Origin: Galbula dea
Lineage: Eukaryota > Chordata > Aves > Piciformes > Galbulidae
Assembly (NCBI GenBank): GCA_013399015.1
Contig: VWZX01008936.1
Location: 2,808,327-2,872,326 of the forward strand
DNA length: 64,000 nucleotides
Direction of reading: 5' to 3'
In this document: positions 41,901 through 55,368 of the stretch, piece after piece
Position numbering within the stretch: the stretch's first letter is position 1
How the letters are laid out: every line of letters starts with the position of its first letter
Made by a program: the position numbers and the translations under genes
The notes under the pieces: model-generated
What the model saw: only the letters and a program-made list of their open reading frames with translations
Databases searched by the model: none
What the model was told of the DNA's origin: nothing

Positions 41901-43148
41901 CTGTACTTTCAGGTTCTTACATGTGTATGATATCTTTTCTTACATACCAGTCTTGCCAGGGCTTTTCAGTGAGGTTTGGACCTCCTGACTAATTCATAGA
42001 AAAGAATGAGAAAGTGGAAAAAAATGCTGAAATAAGCTGTCCTAGGTTTGACTAGCATAGAGTTAACTTTTACATACAGATATCATTTTTAGGCCTTATG
42101 CCTGCCTAGTAACATTAAGTATGCATATCTTTGCAAATTAACAAATAATTTTAGCTGACTGTATTTGTATATTACACCCAGCACAGGTAGTCCTGTTTGC
42201 TGGATGCTCTGCAAACTTGGGAAGAGACCAAGAGTTAGCTTGAGGCATTTCTAACCAAATTAATCTGTAAGAAGTGTAGGTTTTTTTGGTAGTCCAGGGT
42301 AGTTAAACAAACCAAAGGTGTCACCAATAAAATGAGATTCAAATTCACTTTGCAACATCTGGAGTTTGTGTTTATGAGCTGCTAGACTGTGCAAGCCTGC
42401 TTTGTGATGGGGTAAGGTGAGGGGAATTCCAGTTTAACTTTGAAAACTTCATTTCTGTTTGAAACCAATACCTAAGTTTATATTTCCTTTTTCTTCTAGC
42501 ACCAAGATTTTTAGCAGTGGGGAACTTCTTGTCAAAGTGCTTAGTGCATACCTTGTAATGGAAATTGTGGGAGAATGTGAATAGAACAGAAATAGACCCA
42601 GCGTTTATCTGATGGTTCAACAGAAAGTAAATATTGAGATTTGTTTCTCTTCTTGTAATGGACTATTAAAGCACAGCTGACGTGGGAATGGAGGGCTGAA
42701 GGGGACAATTTCCCCAGTCATGTCAAAAACGTTTAAATCTAGGTGGGTCTGTTGCTCCCTCCCTCCATGTGTTCTAACAAACTTAAAGAATTTAAAGTCT
42801 TAATAAAAAGACTGAAAGAGTGATTAAACTGTAGTGTGCCCTAGGGAGACGGCAAAAAAGGTCAGAGACATTTTTTCTACATCTCTGTTATAGCAGGGAA
42901 TGTACTAAATGTAAATGTCTAGCTGAGTAAGGGAACAGACCATACCTAAACTAGAGAAGTCTGACCCAGGAAAGATTCACTCAAAACAGTAGTAAAAATA
43001 CAAATGAGGTGCCTTGTAGACCTTGCTGAAGTTTATTTTCACGTTGAAGTACATCTTGCTCTTCATCTTTCCAGCTGCAGTAATACTTCTTGCTTCATGG
43101 CAGTGGGAGCCCTTCCATTCCTGAGCTAGGCAGTGGCTTTTTGGAAGA

Positions 43149-43168
43149 TTTTTTTTTTTCCCCCCCCC
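43149..43168. repeat. T11C9 pyrimidine run
   Basis: Eleven T followed by nine C. It sits at the left edge of a region whose + strand stays pyrimidine-rich to about 45.1 kb. Confidence 0.8.
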
Positions 43169-46100
43169 TGTCTCTCAGATAGTTAGCAGAAACAATTCTT
43201 CCTTTTTTTGTGAGGTCTACCCTGATTTGTCCAGGACACCTATAAACCTGTGCTGCTTTCAGCATTTAATTGCTAGGCTAAAGCATCCCAAGTGCTTTAG
43301 CTTTCCTGATAAAACAGATTTTCTCTATCCTGTATCTTTTGAGTAATCTTTTCTGCACCTGTTTTGCTTCATATAGCCACAACTATATATATAAAATTAC
43401 AAATAGGGGTTTACCAATACTTTATATAACTGATTGATCCTGGTTTTCTGCTGAAAATGCCTTTTTTGTAATCAAACAGCTGTTAAAAGGGGTAATAGGA
43501 TCTTGTGGTCTTTTGGTGCTCTGACAGATCCTTTCTCCACTTTATCTCCTGTTAATGGGTCACAGATCATAGCAGAAGTCGTTACTCATAATTGTCTTTC
43601 ACTTTCTTCACTTAGATTTCATTACATTTGTGTTGCTCCAGTTAGCTCAAAAGACTACTTTCTGTGGGATGCTCTCAGGAACAGTGAATTCTCCAGACTT
43701 TGGTCTCCCAGAAGTCCTTAGTGTATACTCATCTTTTTTGTATAATGATCAACCTAAGGAGCACAGGACCTTCTTTTTGTCTGCATATCTTACCTTTTAT
43801 TGTCTGTCATTAAGACAGTGCTTTGTTCATCTTCAAAATGTTATAGGTACTTTGAATATTATTCCATGAGATATAACATTAGTTCTTGCTTTAACTCTGG
43901 ATTAAGTTCACCATATTATCCTTTTTCTGAGGAAAAAGATACCTGGGTAAAATTAAATTTTCCTTGTCTTCATTTCACTGCTCAATTATATATGCTTGAT
44001 TTCTTTCATTCATATCTTGTATTATCAAGGTCATGCATATTCATCTGTAGCTCCAAGATTGCTTTTCCTTCTCTCCCAAACAAACTACTTCCTTTCCCCC
44101 TCCCTCTTGTAATGGTTTTTGGCCTATCTGTTACTGTTGTGTGTGCCAGTTATTTCAGTGTTGTGGAGTGGAGATTATCCAGATCTCCTTATTTCTTTAT
44201 TGTAAATGGTCTGATTTTGTTTCCACACTGTATGTGGTAATACCATTACCCTATCCTCATTTTCAGAGCACTGTTTTATCTTCATTGAAACACAAAGCAA
44301 AAAATTTACTTCAGTGTTTGCTCTTGCTTTTTTTTCTTGCCTAAACATTCTCCTAAACCTCATTCTGTAGGTAGCAGCTTTTCTCTCCCTGTTTTGAAGC
44401 TGCAGTGCACAGTAACAGTGAAGCCCCTAGTATTTCCTTTGCATGGTTTGCCTCAAGCACTCTCTCAGCTGTTTTTGCTCTGTAACCTATAAACTCTTTA
44501 CTTTGTACCCTGAAACATCCTTTTCTTTTTTAAGCTTTTTTCCACTTGAGCAAAAAAGGTTTCCTGATTATTTTTAGTATTACAGGATAGGTTTTATTCA
44601 TCCAGGTAGTCTGGAGTCCTCCTTACCAAATTCTTTCCCGAATTCCAGACTGTTTGACCTGTCCATAGAAGGTGACAGGAAATGCTCAGGATTGGTTGGT
44701 GATTGCTTGAGCTACCAGTCGTCTCTCCTATACAACACTGTGAGCTGACTCTGAAAGAGCATCCCTATTGACCTGTGGCTGATGATGACTGTTGACTGAA
44801 GGAATCCTTCAGCTATTATGTCTGTGCCATTGCTAACATTCATATTTGCTTTTAAATAAACTATTGGTTTCCTAGGAGTTTACACTTTTCATTGGCATTT
44901 TATGAGGGGTAAACTGGGGACCACAGTTTGTGTTCGGGTCTAAAGTGTCTGTAGGATCCCAGCTGCTCTCCAAAGTGATAATTACCAAAAGTCTGTTATG
45001 TTTCAACTCTTTCTTTCTTTCTTAACCACTTCATTGGTATTCAGCCTTTCCTCATTCCTATATTTTATTATTATTATTGTTTTAAATCTGGCTTGAATAG
45101 CTTGCAGCTTTCGGTACTTGTGTTGAGGTTGCTGTTGGTGTCTAGAGGGTAGATGTTGCCAACGTGCTGTACAGCAGCTGACTGTATTCTGCAGTTAGCC
45201 TGATCCTCCTTGGCAGTAAAATATAGTAAGTCAAGCTCTTAAACTCAGTGGTATGGTCAGTTGCACCTTCTACTCTGGTGTGTTTGGATGGGTGCATGAA
45301 CACATGAACAAAGGAAGATTTGTGTGTGTTTGGTACTTTTCTTCCTTTATTTTTCCTCCTTCCACACTATCCTACACAGCAAATTTAGCCTTTGTGTGTT
45401 GGCTACTTCTCAAAGATTGTGCTTCTCTTAATCTTCTTGTATTTCATATTGTGACAACAGCTCATCTTTTGTGAGAGTTTTTCTTCTGAATTTCTTAATT
45501 ACCTGCTGTGGCAGGACACTCTAGTGGTAGTGTTTCATCTTCATGTGGAAAAAGATTCGCTATGCAAGAGAAATATGTGGCTGAATTATTTTTTGTCTGT
45601 ATTTAAAAAAAAAAAAACAAACCAAAAAACCCAAAACAAACCAACAAACTTTTCTGCAGGAGACTATTACTTTAGGACCAAAGACTGCACGAGAGAGCTG
45701 AATTGCTGGAAACATATTTATAGGGGAAATTTTGGCAGATAGTTAGCTGCCATCCAAGACATGTGGCTGTCTAGAAACAAGAAGTGGTAAATTTCTTTTT
45801 CCAGACATGACCCCTTTACCTTTAATTACAGTTTTGGGATATGAGAAGGTTTAGGAGAGGAAAGATGCATATAAAATGTCTATTCACACCAATCATTGAC
45901 TTGTTTTTTTTCTAATTCCATGTGCACAGTAATGCATCTGCTTGAAGGTGCATGTGCTTTATATATACTACTGCTACTCATTCCTTTAAAAGTAGTGTGA
46001 TAGATGTTAATTGTGCTGGGAAATAGTGTAAGCTTTGAATAGTTAAAAAGTATTTGGGCACCTGGATCTGCTGTGTATATTGGTACACCATTTTGGAGTT

Positions 46101-49100
46101 TTGTTGTTTTGGATTTTTTTGGTGTGTTTTTCTTCTTACATAAACTCTAGAAGAGGAAAACATCGTTAGGTTGGTTGGTTGTGGGTATATAGGCCTGGGT
46201 GTGCAGAGGTTGTGGTGGTTTTTTTATTGTTGTTTTATTCTTCTGAGTTAATGGTGAGGGAGAAATGGGCAAAGGGGAAACATTAGCAAATCATGATGCT
46301 TAGCAAGGTTTGATTACGTTTGAAGTACCTAGTGATTTATGTTTAGTTTTCGATGAGGAGGAAGAGGAAGTGGGACACATCCTGCCTAGCAGCTTATAAA
46401 GCTCTATCAGTTATCTTTGTGCTGTCTGACATAATACTGTTCAGATTATTTTCTGTGTGAAAAATGTTCAGTAATGTCAACTGTTGAGACTTCTGCCTAA
46501 TGCTCTCTGTGCTGGTGGTCAGTTCCAGGCTTGATTCTTCTCTGTGGACTTTTGTAGTCAAATACCCTCAGGCATATTGTGGCCGCTGCCTTCTTAACAA
46601 GTGAGCCTGGGTTTAATGCTAATGGCATCAGATAAGAGGAAGGATGCCTAGTGGGTCAGAAGGGGCAAGGTGAGACAAGTGTTACTCTTTCTAGAGATCT
46701 ACACAGATGTTAGTATAATCTGCCCTTGACCAGTGGCTCATAACAGAAAAAGGATCTCAAAACTTTTGAGCCCAGAAATGACTCATGTATAAATATTGCT
46801 TTGTCTTCTCATTTAGCATAGCACTTCCTTCCTTTCCTTTATGATCACTGAACAGATACAGCTCATGTTAAAACTCAGTTCCCTTTTACAGTAAGCACAC
46901 TCTACTTTGGTGCTAGTTTCATCCTTCGTGCATCCCAAGTGAGCTGCTCTGAAGGGCCAGGTCGATACCTGGCTTTGTAGGTCATAGATGCATCCACACA
47001 CATATATATGCAAATTGGACTTGCAAGTTGTTTAAAACTAAAGTTGGGGTTAAGTTGCTTCAGAGCTGTGGTGGTTTAAGGTGCTACAGAGCTGGCATGG
47101 TGCATTGCTCTGTGTTGGTGTTGGTCATTGTCTGCACAGGCAGCATGCACTGGTGAGAGCCCTCCTCAGCTGCTCTAGCATGTGGTTGGAGGTGCAGCTG
47201 GGTCCTCCCTGAGGAGTATGCATGCAGCTACCCAGGCAGCAATAAGGGATCCCCCATAGGCAGCTACTGTGTGTGAGGGTGTATTTCTAACTACAATGGG
47301 GCAGTAAGATACATTGGGGTAACAGCTGCTTAAAGAAGTTTGCTAAATCTTGAAGGCCACATTTTTGTCCTCTGTGTAGGTGAGATCTTGTTTGCTCACT
47401 TAAGGAACCTGTTTTAAGTCCATCAGCATATTATTTTTAAGATGACTTCATGTTGAGATCTAGGGACTATTACAACCGAGTCCCACTTTGTCAGGAAAGG
47501 GAACTTCTAGTCTTTTATTTGGGGAAGTGCAAATCTTATTGAGTGTTGAGTTCAATTTTTTGTCACTTGACAAAAGAAGGCTTAGTGCCAGGTGAATCAA
47601 GTCTCTGCTTCTGTGCTATGGAGAAGGGAGAAAAGTAAGAAATAAGCATTTGAAATAAACCTTTTAATGTTTGTTCATCCAAGGTTAGGTTTCATTTTTA
47701 TCAAGGTTCTTTTGGGAAGTGGAATGAAATGTAGATTTTAAATCTCTTTTCTCAGTATGTCCTTTTGATGCTGTGAGAAATCCTGGACTAAGGGTATATG
47801 TTACTAAGCAGAAATACTAAGAGAAGCTTAGCAGATTGAGAAGTTAAAAATAACCTTATAATACATCTAAGCACCTCTTTTAGGATAATAGGAGTCTCCG
47901 AACACTTCTATCATCAACAATTCATGCTTCAAATAGGCAAGAAAAGCAAAACCAAGATAAATAAAAATGTGTAAATGAAATAAAGGGATTTTGTTGGCCC
48001 TTTGTTTTCCCCTACTGCAGGTGTCCCATGGGTTATTTCTTGCTTGAGACTTAGTGTCAAACATGCCCATTTTACACCATCTCTGTTCTTAAAGCTGTGG
48101 AGTTACCACTTTTGTGCATGTTGACAAAGAGGAGCAAACAAGTTTTTGGGTCATTATTTAAAGGCAATCCCTGGAGGAATTTGGAAGCAGACCCTTTGTG
48201 CAAGTGCTTCTAGGAGTTTGTGGCATCTCCTTCCCTGGTGCTCCCAGGAGATGATCAGTAGTTTGGAGAGACTGTGGGGCTGGTGTGTCTCACATCTGTC
48301 ACATAGCTGGAAAAGGCTTTCTTCTTCTATTTGCTAAAAAAACATTGCAGCCAGGGGTTCACCTTAGGAAGGGCTTTGTTCATTGCAAGGTTTGGGAACA
48401 AAATACTGGCTGAAGTAGAGAAATCTGTCATGTTACTAGGTGAGTATAGGAAGGTTTGCAGGATCATCTGTTTTCATGTGGCTTGTGTTTTATTTTTTCT
48501 TTGTGTATCTGGGATACTGTTGTGTACCTCTGAATTGTTGAGCATAGCTAATAAATTGCCACCCTGCTAGATTTTCCAGTGGAATGAAAATTTGACTGTT
48601 TCCTTGATATGGAAAAATGGAGAGTTTTTCATCAGTTTGCTTTACTACAAGGGATTATAAAATTATAGTGGCCACCCAATTTTGGCATACATCTAGAAGA
48701 ATTAATAGAAGCAAAAAATGCCTAGTCTTGTCTTAAACTGAAACTTCAGGAGTTTTGCACTGAAAATTCAGATGTGTGGATTTGCAGCCCCTCCTAACTG
48801 TGCAGAGAATAATCCAACAGTGTCAGCAGTGCCTAGAGCAAGGTAGGTGGTAATTTTTTAGGAACCTGAAATTGTGTTAGTCTGTGGGAAGCTTAGAAAG
48901 GCAAACTCATAATTCTTCCTTATCAGTTACATGTTTTGAAATTACTTTAGAAATGTACCTGCCCTTATATATGACCGGGTTGTTTTGTAGAATGGCACAC
49001 ATTTCAGTCCTTTCTGATACGGTCACTTGCAATTCAGAGAGGTTAAATAGAAAAGAGTTTTAAAAGCTCTCTGTTTAGTGCTCCAGTGCAATTAAATCCT

Positions 49101-52100
49101 GGGTTTGTTTGTAGAAGATAGGATCAGCATGCATTGGAACAATCAGTATTACCCATAAAAATAAGAAGCATTGTTCATTTTGCTTGTGAATGTTCAAGTA
49201 AGACAAAGTGAACTAAGCTTTATTAAGAGCTATGTATTCAGGGGCTGAAATCCACAACAGTCCTCCTGGTAGAGAAGTCCATCTGTGGCTCCTGATGTGG
49301 GTTTCTTACGTATCTGCAGCTCTGTTGCTAATGATTATAACTTTGATGTGACTGTTTCAAAAGTTTGTTTTTCTTTAAAGCCGCTCTTGATGAAGCTATG
49401 AAGTACAAGAAAAAGGATTTCTGCGTTTGTTAATATAACTGTGAAGTTACCAGCTCTCCAGGTTGCAAAAGGAGAAACCATGAAGATCAGACTTTTCAGG
49501 GTTGTGCAGCCTTAAGGCAAAAAAATTGCCCTGAATTAACGAACAGAAGATGACCAAAAAACATTGTGCCTCTCCTAATAATTGTGTTCTTAGGTTGTAC
49601 TTATATTTAAGATCTGCTTCATAAATTATAAGAAATTGGATGTCGTACAACATAGAGTTCAAACACAGATCTTGAATTTAAACATGCTGCTCATAGCTGG
49701 TTTATTCAAGCTGCTGTCTCACTGAACAGAACCTGCTATCTAGTGGCTGTGTGCAGCAGCCAACCTCGCTCACCTGTGGGGGGCTCCACTCTGCTCCAGC
49801 TACTCCCCATGTCAAAAAATATTTCTGCAGTTATGGAAGAAATTCTTCCCCTCCCCAACAAGAGGTTGATAGTCTTCCCCTCCACATTCTCTGGAAATGC
49901 CAGATCATTTCAGAAGCAAAGCCAGAGTGCGCCATGCATCAGTCTTTTGTATCAGCTGTGCTTAGTTCCGGCGAAATTGCAACACGATTCTCCTGTACCT
50001 CCTCTATATTTTGTGGAGGCAGCAGAAGTTTAAGTTACTGCTTTGTGTAGGATGGTGCAGTGTCTTGGTTATGCTGCTTAGGTTAGATTGTAATGAAACC
50101 CAAAGCAGCAGGGCATTTGAAAAAAAAAAAAAACGTATTGAAAAATTGAATGCCTTGCTTGGGGAGTTAGTTTACGTTACTCCATAACATGAGGAATGGT
50201 ATCTACAACAGTACTAGGGCAGCAACCTATAGGGGGAAAAGATGACTTTCTATTATTAACTACAAAGACACTTATTTTTCAGATTTCAATTATACTACCT
50301 TACTTTTAAGGTAGAGCTAAAACATAAATGACAAATCAGTGACATTTTCTCTCTAAGGAAAATGTCTTTGGCAGTACTGGTGTTTCAGATTTTAATGAAT
50401 TATCTGCTGCGGACTAATTTTTAGGAGGCAAAACTGTCTTTAGCATATTGCTGTATAATACAAAAGAATTCTGGGTTGTAGACTCACCTAGAATTTTAAT
50501 ACACTTCAGTGGAATTCATCTGGTGAAGAAGCAAGTCAGTAAAGCTTGTGCTGGTCCTACTTCATTGAGTACTCAAAAGCAGGGGTTTTTTTCCTGTGGA
50601 ATTGCATTAAGTCAGCATATTTTTGGTTTTGTCATCTTTATGAATTTACTAACCATTTTTCTTTTATAGAAGAACAAGTACAGAAATCAAAATACTTGAA
50701 TAATTTGCAGAAGCAATTTTTTAAACTGATGGAATCATAATATTGATAGCCATTATTTTCATGAGAATAGCTCTGATACTCAATCATTGGGAACATGATG
50801 CCATAAAAAAAGGAATGACAGTATCATGTGATATTTACTGTAGCCTAAGTTGTCCAAACACTATTTAGGTATAGTTTTATTGAAATGTTATTTTTCAGAA
50901 GGCTTTTTTTGTCTATGGGGATGCCTTGTTTTGATAACTCGTTGGAATTGTCATGTTTGTTTGTATCAGATTGAAGGGTATAATGGTCTTGAGATTCCCT
51001 TTTCAGTCGACTGGAGTTTCTCACTGATTTTTAGCCTGTCTAGCACCGCACTTAGGACATGGTCTGTGTTCAGAGCTGTGTCCCCTTTCTGCCAAGCGCT
51101 GTAGCTGCCAGGCAAAATCCTCCCTGCAAAATTGTGCAGCAGGATCTAAAAATTTCTTGCCAAATCAAATCTTCCACCAGTGAATCTAGTTTAAACTGCT
51201 AATTTGCTAATGGTCTAAACCAAACTCCTGACTCAAGGCATTTGTTGCCAAGGACAGGTCAGTTGTGCTCTGGTCCTTTCACTGAAGAGTGGTATCTTGA
51301 AAGCAGTTATCTGCAAGCATTTTCTGGCATGTTTTCAGGGGTGGCTGGATTTATTCCCACAGATGGTGCCTGACTCTATCGTGTTGCTAGGAGAGTGGAC
51401 CTGTGCTGAAAAGCCACTGCACTACCCCCACCTGCATCCAGGTGTTCCACACCCATGTGTATGTGTATGTTATACACACAGCCCAAGGTATTGCTTTGGC
51501 TAAGAGACTCAGTGGTGTGTTCTGTTAGAGTGGAGGACTTCACTAGTTAGCATTTAAAGATTATTGCCAATACAGATTCAGGCAGCATTTATTTTTAGAC
51601 AAAATGGGCATTCAGCTTTTCTGTAGATGATCACGTGTTGATGTTGACACATGATGCCCATGCTCAGTGGTCTCAGATGGCAGTCTACATCCAGACCATC
51701 TTGCATGGCTCTTGGGGTGGATGATTAGGATCAGATTGCAAATTCAGTTTACTGTTTTGCTACTTTATTCCTTCCAATGTATATCCTGTTTAAGAACAGC
51801 AATTGATTTTTTTTTTTTTAATGAGAAAAGGAAGGAGATGATGCAAATAAACTGTGTTCTCTCATGTCGCTTTTAATGCCGTAGACCTGATTTCATCAGT
51901 GGAGACAGAAAACAGCAAGATGCTTCCTCCAAATTGTTGTTTAATTTAATACTCTTCTCTCCATTTTTTTCCCCACCTCCCTCCAACACACGTATCCTCC
52001 ATGGGTTTTGAGGATGTTGCTAGAACAAACTGATTTCCTCTGATTGCAGGTATGCTTTAAAACCTGTAATTTACCTTAATGGAAGTTAACACTGACTGCG

Positions 52101-53831
52101 TGATAGCAATGAAGCAGATAAAATTGGTTGCCTGCATACCCATCAGATGAATTAATCATTAATAAAATACCCTTTGGTGAAAAAAGATCAGTGATTTAAA
52201 TTCTGTGAAGAGATTAGCAAAGAAGAATACTGCAGTATAATCATCTGTTAAGAAAATCTTGAAAGGTATGAGCATAGTCATTGGAAGTCCACAAGTGATT
52301 GCTCTTGACTTGGTCTTGAAGGGGCTGGAGGGAGCTGCCTCCTTGTGAGCCACCTTGCAGGGTGATAGACGCTTTTCAACAGAGATATGTATAGTGGTAG
52401 GAAAAAACCTGCATAGCAGTTATTTTGAGGATTACTTTTGAGATACAAATGTGATTATATTAAAATGTAAATATCCTAGCTATTCAAGTATAGGAAAGCT
52501 GCTCAAGTGACTTGCAACAACTCTTTAATTCCTGATTGCTGTAGTATAATTTTACACTTTATTTTCCTATAAGGTGGCAGAATACTGAGTAACTTCACCT
52601 GTACTTTTGACTGAGTGATGCCTCTAACATTGCTTCAAATCTGTTACCTTAAAAACTGAATGCATTCTCTGAATGATAAAAACTGAATGATGCCTGAAGA
52701 GTTTTACAACTTTTAGTGAAAACTTCAGAAAAAGAGACTGGGATTTTCTTTTCTTTGGTATTTCAGCCTGTTTCTCATTACTACCTAGTACCTTTTCTTT
52801 AATTCTGGTGTCCTGCAATATCATTTGGTAGTTTGTGCTTTCCTGTTGAAGGATCTTCATTTATGTTGAAATCAGAAAAAGCATATTAATGCTGTAAATA
52901 CAGCCAATGGATAAATATAATAAACTGTCTAGCATTATAGGGCTGTTACTTTGAAGATGTTGCTGCAGGCTCTGTTATGTTAGTAAGTCTCTAGCACTCT
53001 GTTGAAGGAAATAGCTGAGCCTTCCTGTTTATAGACGTAGCAGGCAAAACGGTTCTACTAAATAACACTTAGACTGGAAACATACTTTTGTCAGTTGCTC
53101 AGTGTTCTGTATGCTCCTATGTATATTACAAATGTTGGTAAATAAGTTGCTGTTACAGTGTGTCCTCTGAAGCTTTGTTTTGATAATAACTTTTTAAAAA
53201 CAATGTAATTCTTTCAGTTTGGGGATAGAAGAAGGAAGAATGGGAGTTTTGGGGCTTGTTTACTGGGCTGAGTCAGATGTAACCTATAGTATACATGATT
53301 AAAAAAAGAATAACAGATTTAGAGCACTTTCTTAAGGTTTGGACATGTTTTATGTCTTAAGGCTGTTTTGAGATCAAGTCTCACTATTCTATAAATTTAG
53401 AATATGAGAGAAAAACAGACTGTAAATACAATGCTGCTTTATTTTATCCATAATTTAAAAGCTGCATGGCCATGTGCAGTTGCAATTCTGTGATCCTCCA
53501 TTTGGATTTGTGGAGTGCTTTAAATGTTGTACAAGCTGATATGAGAAAAATTGTATGCAGTCCATTTCATAAGGAATACATAATTCGGATTGAAGCAGTA
53601 CATTCAGGTTGTGTGTAGGTTAGAACTCTGTGGTTAAAATGAAACACACATAAAATCCACCAAAACTGAATTAAAGAAAAGCTATGTGTAAAGGTATTTG
53701 TCAGATTTCTAGCTAAAAATCCTGTGGTGGAGCTGTGCTCATATCAGTCTTGATTGTGTAAACTTGCACCCAAGTAGCTACTTGAAAGAAGCCTACTGAC
53801 TAAATGGACTGGGGGTACCTTCCTTACACTC

Positions 53832-53994
53832 TTCACAGAATCACAGAATCATTACGGTTGGAAAGGACCCTCAAGATCATCTAGTCCAACCAATAGCCCT
53901 ACACTACTCTTACCCCTAAATCATCCCCTGAAGAAACACATCTATCCGCCTCTTAAAAACCTCCAGGGATGGTGACTCCACCACCTCCCTGGTA
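53832..53994 (-). repeat. CR1-type LINE 3' end, antisense
   Basis: 'tcacagaatcacagaatcat', 'ggttggaaaggaccctcaag', 'atcatctagtccaacc' and 'cctccagggatggtgactcc' are well preserved antisense blocks of an avian CR1-type 3' end. It is less decayed than the copy at 26.7 kb, so probably younger. Confidence 0.88.
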
Positions 53995-55327
53995 TTAAGA
54001 AAAACACAAAGGCTGCCATAGTCTGTATTTCAAAAAAAAGAAGAGGGAGGGAGATAGTTTTTATTAATTTAGTTTACTTCCTATGCAAATATACATAGAT
54101 TATTCCTTACCCTAGGCCCTCAGCATCTTAGAGCAGTCAGTGTTATTGTTTCATCTGCTAGTGAATAAGTTGCTTTCAATTGTAGTCCCATCACCCCTGG
54201 TATTTTATTCACTTAGATTGTGGACTTTCATCCTTCTCAAAGAACAGGTGGGTAAATTCTTCATTTGAGGCTTGATTAAATTCCTGTTGAAGTCATGACT
54301 TCAGTATGTTTTGGATTGTTCTTTTGTTTTCTAGCTCTTATTAAAAGATGACTAGGTAGATTTGGAGTACAAAAGCTTCTAAGCATAAAGTGAGCATAGT
54401 GAACTTGACCATATGTTGCTATTACCATCCACACCTCTTAGGGCTGGTGGTTTTGCAGTGTATGAAAATACCTCTTATGTAATATGATACCATTGAATTC
54501 CTGCCTGTTCTGACCTCTAGTAGGTCTCTGAAGCTTTGGTAAGATGGATTCCTGGAAAATACCACTGCATTTCTTAGTGCTACCAAGGACCTTCTCCATT
54601 TTTCTTGTGTGGTGTTTTTCCCCCATAGCAAGGTGTATCCCTGTCCACACAGCTTGTTTAATCTGTCATTTGAGTTAGACCTCTATGACTGCATACCAAA
54701 GTTTCCCTCTCTCTTTCTCCCTCTATCTAATTAGCCTTTTTGTTCTTTGCTTTGACCTTCAGCTGTCATAATAAGATTGATGATCCAAAGGAAAAAGTTA
54801 TTTTTCCTGACCTATAGAACGTTTTTTTTCTGGCAATATCAACACACATTTCTGTAGTCAGAAGTTGACCTTGGTCTTGACCTGTGAAAAAGATACTAAT
54901 TAAAATGGTGGGTTGCTTGTTGTCTCTTTTCTTTGTAAGAGACAACAAGAGAGGCTTGCAAAGTTATGAGTTGTGTTTAGTTTTTTTGTAACATTAATAT
55001 CCCTAGAGGAAGAATAAATTGGAAATCAGTATCTAATTTTGTGTTAATAATGTTATTCTGACTTTTAAGTAAGTGTGGCTTCTAGTCTGGCAGCTTTAGT
55101 TTAACATAGTCGAAAGGTCTCTTTTGACCTCTGTGTGTGAACTAAGCTGGTTCCTTCTAGTGACATTTTTTTGCCAAACAGTTTATGGTATTAGTATGGC
55201 TTGTTCTTCCCATTTTATATTCACCAAGTTTTAAAGTGAAGCTGAAATACTATACTGAGAATATTACTGAAAATAAACAAACAGGAGTTTCCGTATTTGT
55301 CTTTTAAAAAACCCCATACATAGATCT
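53995..55327. other. Intronic stretch, no gene seen
   Basis: AT-rich sequence between two CR1 fragments. Open frames of 60-70 codons only, with no domain or CpG cluster. Confidence 0.6.
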
Positions 55328-55368
55328 TTTATTTTCCAACCTTGGTGATTCTATGCTTCTATGATTTT
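55328..55368 (+). repeat. CR1 tail remnant, sense
   Basis: 'attttccaaccttggtgatt' followed by 'ctatgcttctatgatt' is the extreme 3' end of a sense CR1 copy. Only about 40 bases remain recognisable. Confidence 0.65.

Larger units (their letters stand above)
27491..53831. other. Intronic stretch, no gene recognised
   Basis: About 26 kb of AT-rich intron. It includes a TA-rich tract at 38740-38854, a T19 run at 38922-38940, a T11C9 run at 43149-43168 and an A14 run at 50120-50133. A 111-codon - strand frame (40065-40400) and a 146-codon + strand frame (43800-44240) are the longest; neither resembles a known protein to me. No CR1 copy is obvious here, which is notable given its density around 11-15 kb. 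Confidence 0.55.

Noticed and set aside
43800..44240. 146-codon + strand frame taken as a possible membrane protein
   Set aside because: Hydrophobic residues follow from a T-rich strand. There is no family likeness, no promoter and no conserved motif.
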